Shown here: piece by piece, positions 26,401 to 41,400 of the stretch
Layout: each line of letters opens with the position of its first letter
Position numbering within the stretch: position 1 is the first letter of the stretch
Source: Diospyros lotus
Lineage: Eukaryota > Streptophyta > Magnoliopsida > Ericales > Ebenaceae
NCBI RefSeq assembly: GCF_014633365.1
Contig: NC_068340.1
Span: forward strand, 35,414,328-35,478,327
Reading direction: 5' to 3'
DNA: 64,000 nucleotides
Made by a program: the position numbers and the translations under genes
The notes under the pieces: model-generated
The model's database searches: none
Told to the model about the DNA's origin: nothing
Seen by the model: only the letters and a program-made list of their open reading frames with translations

Positions 26401-29400
26401 TTGGTAACAGAAAATAAACCTGAAGGGGTGCCATCTTTAACCCAGCCGCAACAGCATTGTGAAACTCAGGCCAAGATTTAAGTTCAGGTATATTCCTTAT
26501 ATTTGGGTCCAGATTAACCTGCCAAGGTATAAAAGTGTGCAGAAATAAGTATACAAAATTAAAGCATAATAGACTTTTGATAAGGAGAACACATGAAAGA
26601 TTCAAGGTAGTTTTTATAGCGTAAAAAAGCATAAAACTAGAAGCAAATATTCTCCACTGGCTTACAAAGATCAAGGTAAGTTGGCTTTGCTTTCCAGATA
26701 ATTCATAATGCTAGACAGATACAGATAAAAACTCTACATTAATATTTGTCATGACCCAAGAATCTATAGAGGGCAATATAGTAATAGGTTGATAATAGTT
26801 GTTAGAAGATATTTTAGATATTTTAGCAAGTGGTTAGAAGCACATGGGAGCATGTGCTAGGCTGTTAGAAGGCAAATATGCCTATAAAAGGTTGCTGTAA
26901 TGGTTTGTTTCCTTATCCAGAATTAATGAATTGAATACTATTTCTCTCTAATATTCCACTCTTTCTCTCTCGTTCTTCTTCCTCTTTCTTCTGTTCTTCT
27001 ATTTCTCCCACTCTTTCTCTTAATATCTCTCCCTCTTTCTACTGATTTCCCCCTTCCTTCAATCTGATTTTTCTTCCCCAATTCCTCTTTTAACCTATCA
27101 CGAACCCTAGGTTCGTGACAATATTCTACTCTCAGTTTGCAAACATCAGAGCAAAAATTCCACTTAGAAAAGTAGAAGCCAAACAAACATCAATATAGAC
27201 TAAGTATGAACAGATTATTTCAAATATTGTTGAAAACATACAGTTGCATTTTGTTGGGCAGGCAACCGACCTGCTAACACAAGCTTTGGTACTGTGAGTG
27301 CCTACAAAGAAAAATTTGAAAGGATTCTATTAGGACTGACAAACCATTTGTAAGCAATATATTCCAGAAAAATTAACCATATAGGCACTTCTAAAAATCC
27401 ATTATCTTTACTATTGGCTTGAAACAGATGAGTTTGACCTAGGCAGTAAAACAGATTAACTCAAACATAGAAGTGAACACCTCTGTTAAAAGAGTACTAG
27501 AGGTTGCAAGAGTAAAAGCCCCTCGGCCAAAAGGAAGAGCAGTAGTCCTTTGAGCAAGCTGCCACAGCTGAGCCTAAACAGATAGGGAAAAAACAAGGCA
27601 TTATATCAGACTAAGAGGGCATGGACAACAAAGGTATGTTCCAACAAGTAAACAAAAAAGAATTGTAGAATAGATCATCAAAGTTAAAACACAGAATTGT
27701 TTTGGTCCTTTTTTCTTTTAATAGGATTTCCCAGGAACAATTAATTGATCACTCCTGCCAGCCACTACAAGTTCATCATGAGTCATGGCCAAGGCATAGC
27801 CTTCAATTACTAATGTCAAAGTGCAATGCCACCAAATTTGTTAGTTATAATTTCCAGGGCGATTAAAGACCAGTATGCCACAGCTAACTACTTGAAGAAT
27901 TGAGACATCCAGTTGTTGGGCAAGCATCAGTAAGACATCTACAAGACAACTCTGCCTTGCATTGACAAAACCTTCCATATTTATCCAACTTCATGATTAT
28001 CCTAAATTCAGCAATAAAGAAAATATCACCAGCGTGCAGTCCTCTTCATAGCAGAAATCAATAATTTCATAAGGCAACCAAATTTGAACAGAAGAAACCA
28101 ACAATCCATGTTTTCATGGCGTAAATGAAGGGTAACAGCAATTTTATCCTTGAAAGCTATCATTCTCCACAGAGAAACAAAAAAAAAAAAAAATACACGG
28201 CACATCAGACTCAAGACTTGTAGCTAAGACCGAAAACATTCATTCATAGTAACAACCATCTCCTTCCTATGAAGAACATAAATTGTTATTTCTCTCACTT
28301 ATTTTTCCCTGATGATAATTAACCAAGAGAATATACAGACATTTGGAGGGGAGACTCTAAACTGACTTCTTCAGCATCCTGAAGAATAGCCTAATAAAGT
28401 GCCTGGATTCAAAATGCAGTACCCTTGTAAAAAGGCATTCAAAGAAAGATAAAAGGAACACCTGTTGAAGGTCCTGATCAGATGCAGTAGGATTAACAGA
28501 TGTCTGAATTGCCACAGGTCTTGCAGAGCATAAAAGACGTCTAACCTACAGAGAACATAACAACTAAAATTTAATAAACACATCCAAACCAACGGATAAT
28601 ATCATGATTCCTGGGCAAAATATCATTGTTGCTGTTATCAAAACCAAATAACAAATGGCTGATATTGTCATAAAAGTAAGCGACATATTGAATCAAAATG
28701 ACCACAAGTTAGCCAAAAAAAAAAAAAAGAATCATAGTGACAAAATAATGCAAAGGACCAATGAACTACATCAGCCCAATATCCTGAATTCTCGAACCGA
28801 TTCTCTTTATGATCAATATTTGAAGAAGTTCAAGCATGCAAAGGACCAATGGAACTCCGTGAAGGCTGTCAATGTTGCTGAACAGTCAGGAACCAAGAAG
28901 TTCTACTTTAGCAACTACATAGACTTCAAAATGACTGATAAGCAGCCTATTCATAATCGGGTTTGAGAATTACAATGGGTGATTCAATATCTTCTACTGG
29001 AATGAAGATGGATGTGAGTTTCCATGTTAGTGTGAGAATCTCCAAGTTGCCTCCATCTTGGAATGATTATCTTACTAAGCTGATGCATGGTATGGAAGAC
29101 CTCTCTCTTAGTATGCTTCTTCATCACCTGAAGATTGAAGAGGGCACTCGCAATTGAGAAAAGGAAGGAAGGTCCACTGCTGAAAGCTAATGTGATTGAA
29201 TCCAAATCAAACAAGAAGCACAGTGTCCAGAAACACAGTTTCAAGAAACAAGGTCAGTCTAGCCAACAGAAATTTGAGAGGAAGGAGAAAGGATTGTGCT
29301 TCAATTCTAGGCAAGAAGGGACATAAAGCCAAAGACAATTCTGGCAAGAAGAGACATAAAGCCAAAGACAGTAGCTCTAGGAACCTAAAAAGAAGATAGA

Positions 29401-32400
29401 TCAGCCCAATCAAAACAAGAATTTATTCACTGCAATGGCGATTGAGGCTAATATGGTCAAAGGTGATGCTGATTGATGGCTTGACACTGGTGCCACATGG
29501 CACATCTATAACAACAGAAACATGCTCACACTTATGAGCAACTGGGAATGAAGTCAACAAGTTCATGGGTAACTCTTCCTCATCAAAAGTTGTCGGGAAA
29601 GATTCTGTGAAACACAAATTTACTTCTGGTAAATATGTCGTTCTAACGGAGTTTCTACATGTACCTGATCTTAGAAAGAATCTAGTCTCAGGATCTTTGC
29701 TTAGTAGGTATGCTTTAGAATGGTGATCTAGTTAGATAAGGTTCTCATAAGCAATAATGTCATCATTATCATTAACTGCAGCTTATCCTAACTAAGTCAG
29801 GCTTGGCAACACAGCATTCATAACGTCAACTTCTAAAAGTAACATTGACAATACAAATCCATGCAAACCTAATATAATCACAACTACTTCTGGTTATATT
29901 CTGGGTCTTTTGATACTTGCCATGGTAGACTTGGTCATGTTCGTTTCAATACAATGAAACTAATGGCCAAGGCTTGATATCTGATCATGGTCCTCATCAT
30001 TATGAAAAGTGTTGCATGACTGACGACCCTGATTTAGAAGTATTCCTAGAATCTCCAGCAAACTTGCCCTAATACACAGTGATCTCTATGAAACAACTGG
30101 TGCTTGTGCAAGGGGAGCAAAGTGTTATTTTATTGCTTTTATCAATGATACTTCTCAATATACTTATGTCTACCTTCTACGAACAAAAGATGAAGCTGCT
30201 GATTGTTTCAAAATCAACAAAGTTGAAGTTGAGAACTCTGTAATACCAAAAACAAGGCTCTTCGCACTAATCATGGGAGAGAATATGAGAATTCATCTTT
30301 GCTAAATTTGTGCAGAAAAAGGTATTCGTCATGAAATTTATCTAGCATGTACTCCTCTACAGTTCTGATGCTCCTTCAAATTTATGGGGACAAGCCTTGA
30401 TATCTGCCAGTCAGATTCTAAACCATGTACCTCAAAGGAAAATGGTAGCTACCTGGAAAGGGAAGAAGCCAATGATGATCTCTCTTAAGATAAGGAGTTG
30501 TTTTTCTCATGTTAGTATACCAAATTTACAAAAACCAAAGATGAAGCCTCATAGAACTAGTTGCGCAATTATTAGGTATTCAATGACCAACAAAACTTAA
30601 AAGTTTATGAATTTAGAATATCCTGTTCTTCACACTATTATTGAATCTATTCAAGCTGATTTCTTTGTGGATAAATTCCTCAGAAGGGTGGAACTCAAAT
30701 AGTGGGGAGGAAGAGAAACAAATCTAAACAATAAGGAACCAAAACCCTTTCTGAAGGTTTATAAAAGAAGAAGCAAGAGATCTTGTAGTGCTAAAGAATT
30801 TAGTGCAGATTTAGCTAATCCTGAATATCTTGTATGCCATGTAGAGGTTGATCCTAAGACTTTTGCAGCAACAATGAGCTCAAAAGATATCATTTTTTCT
30901 AGAAGAAGGCTATTGATGATGAGATGCATTCTCTCATGTCCAAAAATACTTCAATTTTGATTCATTTACCACACCATTTCAAAACCATTGGTTGCAAGTG
31001 GGTTTTTAGAACAGAGGTGAGACCAGATGGCTCAATCCAAAACTATAAAGCAAGACTTGTTGCAAAGAGCAACAACCAGCACAAGGGATACGATTTGACA
31101 AATATGCACCAGTTGAAAGGATTACTGCCATTAGAGTCTAGATTGTTTCGGCTTCCTTATAAAATCTCTTCATTCATCAAATAGATATTAAGACTGTTAT
31201 TCTGAAAAATGATCTTGATGAAGAGATATGCATGCAATGACCAGAGTGTACCTGGTCCTCTAAACTTTCTCCCATAATGAATTTAATTTCCAAAAGGAAA
31301 TTATGAGAAAATAGAAATTGGATTATTGGAGTAAATGGAAAAATAAAAACCGAGTAATCCAATAAGTAATTCAAGGTCAAGGTTGATAATGTAGGACCCC
31401 AAGTAGAGTATGGGAACCAAAATTAAAATAAAGGTTTTTCAAAGAATCAAACATTAGATTTGGATTCCTCACTTCGAAAAGAGTCCGTCAATATAGAGAT
31501 TGATAAATTCTGAAGAAGTAGATAGAGACACAATTTTTAGGTTGCATCATACACCACACAAAGCAAGGAATTCATCCACAAACAGTAATTGCGAAAAATT
31601 ATCGCATCATGATCATTAAGTACAACTGTATATATACATAAGAAACAAGACATGACTTTTGATGATGGAAATAAAAGAATGAAAGAAAAAGAGATATGAC
31701 ATTGCACTTAGTAGGTGAGCTGTAGGTAATGATGGTTATGTGGGATATTTGGCCAAAGGAATCACCAAGACAAGTGTGGAAGAGAGAAGGAGTTCTATTT
31801 TCTTTTAATATGGTCCCCCAAGGACAAAAGCAAATGCATAGAATGTAAGTGCATATATAAGGAGAGTTGACATTTACTTGGATGAGTTCACTAAGATAAT
31901 TGATTTCTCCTCCAAAAGAGTGGTCAGCACATGGGAGAGCTGACAGTTGCATGCATAAACTTTGAATCTGCCAGCATGCATATACATTATCTGGTTTATA
32001 GCTTGCAAACATATAAGGCTGGCTGAAAATTGATATCACGCAGATAACTAGGATATTCAAAATAATACTCTATATTGGGCATCTAGATATGAAATTTAGA
32101 AGTGATTGGTTCCCATCAATTTGTGCAAAGCCATAAGAGAATGAGATAAGATCCAAGGTATGTTGCATCCCAGATATAGAGTTGCTTGATCCATTGCACA
32201 ATGGGAGGCTCCATCTATCTTCAAGAGGCGCCATTATGCCAGTTAGCCGGATTTGACCTTTCTATTTTGGTTTTCTAATAGTTCGAGGCAAAAGTATACA
32301 AACATAACCATTCTTGGCTGTTTTTTCCCCAAATTAACTAAACGAATGCTCATTCAACCTATTTCATTTTCTTAAAGAAATGAGGTAAAAGATGGTGCAT

Positions 32401-35400
32401 TGGTATGTGAACAAAAACATAGCAGAAAATTCAGTTTCTAAATGCAAAATGTGCAATGCGTACAACAATGAATAATATCATGTATAGATATGCATGACAT
32501 TGTGACTAAAGTTTATAGGCTCAGGAAACATATCAACCCCAAAAACCACGAGTAGTTTTAATCCTTACAAAAAACAAAAACTGATGGAAACCACCAAAAT
32601 CTATGTTTGGCACCTTATTGATGATAGCACACTCACCTCGTTTAATCGCAGATCACGACCATATTGCAACTGTGTGCTAGAGTTGAAAATATGCTCCATA
32701 CCATCAATCATGGATCCATCAACAGAATCTGCATCCTCAAACTTGGTAGTCTCCAACCCATTTGTGTCAGAAATTGATGAAGGAATTGTTACTGGATGTA
32801 GATGTAGCATGTACGGTGTGGACATGGAAACTAAGTTGACAGTGGTATGAGGTTCAGAGTTGGTTGAATGTGACAAACGAGATAATGCCAAATCTTCTCT
32901 ACCAAGAAGAACATATGCAGCTGCAGGCCAATCTGTTGGAGGAGACTCCCGGCATTTATCCAATGCCTGTAAAACCAGAAAGCATCAATGCACTAATCAA
33001 TTGAGGAACTGGTGAACAAAATTATCCACAAAATGACTGGAGGAACCTAAGATGTTGCTGCAGTAACCATAAGGGCAGTTACGGGATAGAAGTAAAGTAC
33101 AGCTAATAAATGAAGGGTAACTGTAGGTACTCTACCCAAAATGTAAACTACCCCTTGCATTGGAGAAGGTTTCAATAACTGACTGCTTAAAGTTAAGCAC
33201 ACAATGGAACCATGATTGTTGGCTATTGAAGCTCTCCTTTCACTACTTCACAACAAAGCCTATAGGAACCCTTACCCAGAAAACAATTCAGCTCAAATCA
33301 TTCCCACATCATGAGACATGCAAGCTATCCATACATCTTCCAGAAGAAACGCAACAAGCCACTAAAATTTAACTCACATGTCGTAGAGGAAGTGATACAC
33401 CAGAAGGCAGCAAATCTAGTTGTTGCAATCCAAATCCTTCCCCAACCATTGCCAAGACTGTCAGCTCCTCACAGTTACAAGATGATCCGGGAGCAACGTT
33501 ACAGCAAACACCAGATGACAGATTCTTTCTTGAGAGTTTTGAACCACAAAGGAGACTATAAAATGCTATTATCTTCCGGGCCCAGCTCAAAACTGAACTT
33601 TCGTCTTTACATATTAGAGGCGGAAGGTCCATGGTATTAGCGGAATTACATCCCTGTTGTAAACAGTTCTCAAGCCATCTGAATAAACTGGGAGGAGTTT
33701 TCCTGGAAGATGAACTCCTTATCCCATACTTTTCAGAAAGACCAGGAAAATCACGAATATAATAGTCCAAATAGTTTCCCTCTTCAAGAAAATCAGCAAT
33801 ATTACACAACAGAACTACCAGGAGGCCCAAATCTCTGCAAGGAAAAATCTAAATATTTAGATCACAATATCACAGAAAAAGACAAATGGAACAAGTTCTC
33901 AGTACTCCACAACAAGTTGCTCTCTTAATCATGGAGAAATACTAAGCCTATTTTCAAGCCAAAATGCCAAGGAAAAAATAATGTTTCGAGTAATAGTATT
34001 AGATAAAACCATTCACCTAGAAAAAAATGCTGCACCACTCAGGTAAAATAAAAAGAGATAAAAACTTCCTAAGACAAACCTAAAGCTAACCCCACTCCAG
34101 GGGTATCTACAACAACTTAACCCAAAACTTTACTGCGTCATTATTTTTCTGTACCCTTTCTCCTTTCTAAACTGCCTGTTATTTGCCAAACATTTGTTCC
34201 CAGAGATAATATATTTAGTTTAAAACAGCCCCTCTAATAGTACAAAGATGGACCCTCTTTCTTTGTTCAGCTATATCAAGTGCCATATTTCAGCTGAACC
34301 ATGATGTAACATATATATCTACATTATCTAAAGTTAATTTTTCCCACCAATGTACTGTAGCTGAAAGGAAAATTAAGACAGAAACTCCCGCCATTCAGAG
34401 GTATCAGAAGGGAAAAGCATTTGCAGCCTTACCACTGGATGCAAAAGGCTTTTTTACATGGTTTAAGCCCAGGCCACAAAAGAGAAACCTATGAAGCACA
34501 CAAATTTAAGAGAAGGTTCAGTATCATGCCAGACAGTCATGATCCACGGACACTTCTAACTATGAGCCAGATACTCGCTCAAGCATATCCTATTGTTTTT
34601 AAAAATTTTCACAACTGGAAAGTTCTTGGATGCTACAGAGATATCTTCATCTACAACAAAAACATGTGCCTCCACCAGTGGCGGATCCTAGTGGAGGCGG
34701 ATCTAGGACCTATAGGCAGAGGAGCAATTTTTTTTTATTATAGTACTGTAGATATTTGGACAGAATTAACTTCTTTCTAATTATTATTCAGATTGGACAA
34801 ATTTATACACAAATGGTAACTACTCATATAGTGGCAGTTACACACAGAAAAAACTGCCACTTAGAAAATAAATAACTGTATAAAAAATTATCCCTATAGT
34901 TTGCCTAACTACCTAATAGTCTCTATTTCTTGTACATGTTTTTATACATGCCCCCCTCACATTGGGCTGTAAATATTAGGAAAGCCCAATTTGGATCTTC
35001 ACATCTTCAAACTGGGTTTTCAATAGATCCTTGTCCACATTCAATTTTTCTTTATAAAGTGTCTGTCTATTTAGTTCACTTTGAACATGTTGAGTTGTTG
35101 TCAATATCTAATTTAGACGACTAAGATATTGGGTAACTAAGAGGTCTCCTTGACAACACATCTGTTGAGTCATTAGTGTCAAAACATGTCTCCTTTGCGG
35201 CATCTCAAATTTCTTGTGTTATTTAGTGAAGGATGAAATTTACTTGAACTTTATGTCTTTAAGGTTGGAATACATCTCCTTTGTGGCATTCTCTTGTGCC
35301 ATCTTGAGGAGGAAGAAGTTTCCTATCAAGTGTCGTTTATCAAAAGCGAGCACTATCCTTTTTAACAATGGTAGCTTTTTATGGGTTCAACTTAACAACA

Positions 35401-38400
35401 CCTATGCTTTTTCACATGACCAAGCAATAACCCTTACAATGTTTTTTACACTTGGGCTGAAACAATAACCCTTACAATGCTTTTTTACACATGGGTTGAA
35501 GCAATAACGATTACAACTAAAATAAGATAGCCACCATAAAGGCTATGTTAAAACTAGATCACTATCGATACCCAAAAACTCACTCAATTACTCATCGAAT
35601 CAACCACAATACATACACAAATCAGAAAGTAAAAGAAAGACAGAATTGAAATAGAAAATGAAGATCAAACTACAAGTCTTGCACGTCGATTTTACCCTGG
35701 TTCATGCCACGAAAATGGCACTACATCAGCAACTCCACTGAGAGAACAATCCACTAAGAATGAAAGAAATCAGTACAATGAATCACTCGCCCTCCCACAC
35801 AACTCAAGTACAATACTCTCAAAAGATTCCAAGAACTATCCTTCTCACAGTTCTCTCTCTTTATCACCGCACTGGTACAAGATACTAGAATCATTTTAGA
35901 TTGATGATCACAACTGAGCCCTTACTCTCATATTTATAAACTATGGCGCAGACCAACCTAGGGATATAACTATTAGAATTATTAATATATATTATAGTTA
36001 TTATATGTGTGTTTTATTTTTATAATTAGATTAAGCCCATAAGTTTAAGGCCCAATTATACTTATTATAAATAACAAGCTTAGAGAGACTAGTCTCTTAG
36101 GTTTTTTCCTCATAATTATTTTCTCACATGGTATCAGAGCCATCGGTAAGGAAAAAAACCCTAGCCCCGCTGTGTATTTTTTTTCTAGCATTTAGAAACC
36201 CTACCATCACTGCCTAATACCAAAACCCCACTGTCCGGCCACCATTGGATAACAATGCCACCACCATCAAGTTCGCCGCCCCTAGATCGACCGACTGTCG
36301 AAGACTCGCCGCCGCCAAACCACCCACGCTCCACCGTAGATTGCTGCCTCCATCTCCACGCGCCGGCGCTTGACAGCGTATCCGCCGGCCACTTTTTTTC
36401 CAACTTCTCCAAATCTGATCGCTGGCAACTCCTTAAGCCACTTCCAGTGTCGAAACCCTCGCCATGTCTGATTTCAGTGACGCCGTTTCTATCGGTGCTA
36501 TTCCCGCTTCGGTACCTATTGCCCCTGCCGCCTCTCAATCATTTACTGTCTCCAATCTTGGGACATCCAATATTACCACTGTCAAGTTGATAGGGTCGGC
36601 CAATTATCTCTCATGGGCAGCCTCTGTCAAAATGTGGTTCAAAGGGCAAGGCCAAGCAGATCATCTTACCACAAATGCTGAAAGTGTGCCATAAGCGAAT
36701 CGGGCTAGATGGGAAATAGTTGATGCCCAGTTATGTAGCCTCCTATGGCAATCTATTGATCCTTCCATCATGCAACTCTTTCGACCCTTTGAAACTTGTG
36801 TTAACGTGTGAAAGGAAGCTAAAGAGTGTTATACAAACGACATCCAACGTTTGTACACTGTGGTTTCTAATATCAAGAATCTCAAGCAGGAGTCATCCAT
36901 GGAATCTTATCTGGGGCAGGTTCAGGCTCTCATGCAAGAATTTGATGCTGTTTTTCCTCTCACTACGACTCATACAGAACAGATTGCTCAACGAGAGAAG
37001 TTTTTTATGGTTATTGCTCTTTCCGGTCTGAAACCAGAGTTTGACGCCATCAGGCATCAAATCTTGACCAGCTCCGCCAACCCTACCATGAAGGACTCTT
37101 TCAAAAGGTTGTTGAATATGATAAGTGCACATGGTATGTCATCTTCTTCTCATGTTGTTCCTCCAGCCGAATTTTCAGCCCTTGTGTCTCAGGCTTCAAC
37201 CATAGGAGGAAATAGAGGACGCAATAATAATCGCTCACGTCCACAGTGTACCTTCTGTAAGAAACTAGGTAATCTTGAGGACAAATGCTGGAAGAAACAT
37301 GGTTAGCCAGCTGCTCCACCTGTATCATCTACCAATGCAGCTCATGTATTTCAGAGCGATCCTAGTCCTGCTCAATCTCCACCAGGTTCGCAATTGGTAC
37401 CTATGTCTGCAGCTGAGTATGATGCCTTCTTGAAGTTTCAGGCTACCCAGTCGTCTCATCTTGGAAATCCCGTTCCTTGTGTTACTCAAGGCTCATCTAT
37501 TAGTCCTTGGATTATAGATTCTGGCGCCACTGACCATGTGTGTGGTAATGAACCTCTTTTCTCCTAACTTACATATTCTGATACATTACCTACTGTTACC
37601 CTTGGCTGATGGCACCAAAACTGCAGTTAAAGAAATCGGTCAAATCACACCCACCATGTCTTTCTCAATAAATTATGTTTTATATGTTCCTGATAGTCCT
37701 TTTAATTTGATTTCAGTTAGCCAACTTACCAAAACCCTTAACTGTTCTATTATCTTTACTCCTACCTTTGTTTTTGTTTAGGACCAGGGTACGGGGCGGA
37801 CGATTGGCATCAGGGCGTGAGTCACAGGGTCACTATCATCTTGCTGTGCCTAGTTCGCCAGTAGCTTGCACCAGTGCCGCTTCTCCAGATCTTCTCCACT
37901 ATCGTCTCGGTCATCCTAGCCTCTCCAAACTAAAGAAATTAGTTCTTAGTTTGTCGTCATTGTCCATGTTTAATTGTGAGTCGGGTCAGCGTGGTAAACA
38001 CGCTCGTCATTCTTTTTCTCATCGAGTCAATAATAGGACTGAGGCTCCCTTTTCCCTTGTGCACTCTGATGTATGGGGGCCCAGTTGCATCAATTCTACT
38101 ATTGGTTTTTCATATTTCGTTACTTCCATTGATGACTTTTCCCGTTGCACTTGGTTGTTTCTTCTTAAGAGTCGGTCCGAGTTATTTTCTATTTTTCAAA
38201 CATTTACTGCTGAAATAAAAACACAGTTTGGAGTTTCTATCCATGCCTTCCGTAGTGATAATGCCCCTGAGTATTTTTCTTCTCCATTTACTACCTTTAT
38301 GACTACTAATGGCATTCTGCATCAATCTTCTTATCCTTACACACCTCAACAAAATGAGATTGTTGAGCATAAGAATCGTCGTCTTATTGAGACTGCACGG

Positions 38401-41400
38401 ACGCTCCTTTTACATGCCAATCTTCCCACCAAATTTTGGGACGATGCTGTTCTAACTGCATGTTATCTAATCAATTGCATGCTATCTTCAGCGTTACAGG
38501 AGCAAATTCCTCATTCCCTTTTGTTCCCTACATAGCCACTTTATTCTATTCCTCTTCGTGTTTTTGGATGTATTTGTTTTGTGCATTCTTTTTCACCTGG
38601 ACAGGATAAGCTTGCTGCAAAATCTCTCAAGTGTATCTTCCTCAGCTATTCCCGGTTGCAAAAAGGCTATAAGTGTTACTCTCCTGAGCTGCATCGCTAT
38701 TTTTTGTCTGCTGATGTCACATTCTTTGAACATCAGTCTTTTTTTTCAGTTGCTCAGCCTGATTCACAGAGTCTTCACCAGGTTTTGCCTGTTCCTTTTT
38801 CTTTTCTTCCGTTATCCTCCTCGAGTCCGTCTGTCTCCTCTGTGGCATCTACCCTACCGTTTTCTGGTCCACCTACCACAACTCCTCCACTTCTTACATA
38901 TTACCGTCATCCTCATCCCACTACCAGCGCCAGCATTCCTCCAGCCCAAGATTCTCTTGACTCGTTCTCTTCGTCTGTGATCCCTCCTGCCACGAATCCT
39001 GAGCTCGACAATCTCCCCGTTGCTCTTCGCAAAGGTACACGGTTTACTTATATTCCCCATCATATTTATAACTTTTTATGCTATGACCGTTTGTCTCTTT
39101 CTTATAGTGCATTTGTTTCGAGCCTTTCTTTTGTTTCCATTCCTAAAACCACAGGTGAAGCTCTGTCCCATCCTGGTTGGCGTCAAGCTATGTTAGATGA
39201 GATTGACGCATTACATTCAAATGGTACTTGGGATTTGGTGTCTTTACCACCAAGAAAGACTCCTGTTGGGTATTCACTCCCAAAGTGGGTCTTGACGGCC
39301 AAGTGGAACGTCTTAAAGCCTGCTTGGTTGCCAAAGGCTTTACACAGATATATGGACTGGATTACAGCGATACTTTATCTCCTGTTGCGAAAATGGGCTT
39401 TGTTCGCCTCTTTCTCTCTCTAGCTGTTACGCGTCATTGGCCACTCTATCAGCTTGAAACTAAAAATGCATTTCTTCATGGTGATTTGCAAGAAAAGGTA
39501 TATATGGAGCAACCACCTAGTTTTCTTGCTCAAGGGGAGTCTAATGTAGTCTACAAACTCAAGAAGTCTCTTTATGGTCTAAAACAATCTCCACGAGCGT
39601 GGTTTGGCAAGTTCAGCACTGTGGTTCAAGCCTTTGGACTCACTCGAAGTGAGGCTGATCATTCGGTTTTCTATCGCCATTCTGCTTCCTTATGTATCTA
39701 CCTTGTTGTTTATGTAGATGACATTGTTATCACAGGGAGTGATCAGGTTGGAATACAGAAGCTGAAGGAACATCTACATCAACACTTTCAGACCAAAGAC
39801 CTAGGCTGACTTCGGTATTTCTTGAGTATTGAAGTTGCTCAATCAGGAGATGGTATCTCAATTTTTCAGAGGAAGTATGCACTTAACATCTTAGAAGAAA
39901 CTGGTATGGTGAATTGCAAACCAGTTGACACCCCAATGGATCCGCATATCCGACTCTTGCCGGGACAGGGGGAGCTTTATTCAGATCCTGGAAAGTATAG
40001 GAGACTGGTAGGCAAGTTGAACTATCTCACAGTCACTCGTCTTGACATTGCTTTTACTGTGAGTGTAGTTAACCACTTCCTTAGTTCTCCATGTGATTCT
40101 CACTGGGATGCTGTTATCCGAATGCTAAGATATATCAAAAGACTATCAGGTAAAGGGCTACTTTATGAGGATAAAGGACACACGGATATTTGTTGTTATG
40201 CAGATGCAGATTAGGCAGGATCTCCTTCTGATCATCAGTCAACTTCTGGGTATTGTGTTCTTGTGGGAGGAAATCTGGTTTCTTGGAAAAGTAAGAAACA
40301 AAATGTAGTAGTCAGATCTAGTGCAGAGTTAGAGTATCGGGCTATGGCTAATGCAACTTGTGAGCTCATCTGGCTTAAACAACTTCTGCAGGAACTCAAG
40401 TTTTGTGAAGTGTCTCCTATGAAGCTTATTTGTGATAATCAGACTGCCTTACACATTGCTTCTAATCCAGTGTTCCATGAGCAGACTAAGCATATTGAAA
40501 TCGACTGTCACTTTGTTAGAGAAAAGCTGATTGAAAGTGTTATTGTTACAGAGTTTGTTAACTCCAATGATCAACTTGCAAATGTCTTCACCAAATCTTT
40601 AAAGGGTGCTCGAGTGGAATATATTTGTAACAAGTTTGGTGCATATTATATCTATACTCCAACTTGAGAGAGAGTGTTAGAATTATTAGTATATATTATA
40701 GTTATTATATGTGTTTTATTTTTGTAATTAGATTAAGCCCATAGGTTTAAGACTCATTATACTTATTATAAATAACAAGCTAAGAGAGTCTAGTCTCTTA
40801 GGTTTTTTCCTCATAATTATTTTCTCACAATAACCAACTCTATAAAGTCTAAACTATCCCTAGTTTATTCAGTTAATTACATAAACATCTGCACACTAAC
40901 TACCACTCGATCATCATCATTAACTCCTCTAATTTCTTCTAAGCTTCCAACAAACTTAACTCGGGCAAAACATCAACAGGCCAAAGTAGCAATCTCCAGA
41001 AAAGTAAAGACAACTTGTCGTACCTGTTGTTTAACTCATTCACAGCAAGCAAATTTTTTAAAAACTCTTAGGTTTTCTTAGTTGAGTTCGTGCAAATCAC
41101 CTTCCTAGGATATTTGTTGAGCCGATGACGAGGCAATGACAATAGGGGAAGTCACGAGTGTTGTCATCGAATGACCACTTGATGACGACCGACGAATTAG
41201 CCTTCTCTAGTGTGACTATCTGCCTTCTCCATGAGTCTACCTGCGACCAACATCTACCATATTTGATGCCAAAGTGCTGCTTTGTGCTGCGTCTTTTCAT
41301 CTTCTCCGATGACTACGATGGCTGTTCAAGTTTTGTGCTACAAACCCTATTGTTTTCCTCGTCGATCTTCGTTCTGCAACCCTTCGCTTCCTCCGACGCA

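Larger units (their letters stand above)
35971..40829 (+). mobile_element. Ty1/copia retrotransposon P
   Basis: 4,859 bases with LTRs at 35971-36128 (158) and 40675-40829 (155), perfect 5-bp target duplications ataac (35966-35970 and 40830-40834), and primer-binding site tggtatcagagcc at 36129. The polypurine tract gagagagag lies just before 40675. The 5' LTR begins TA instead of TG. Its coding region is nearly full-length but carries several stops and frameshifts. Confidence 0.92.

Noticed and set aside
26938..27186. 82-codon minus-strand Arg/Glu-rich frame
   Set aside because: It is the complement of the CT-rich leader of the solo LTR, not a gene.
31599..32060. 153-codon minus-strand open frame in intron W4-W5
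   Set aside because: Low-complexity, cysteine- and serine-scattered product without a recognisable motif, lying between spliced APC1 exons; probably chance.
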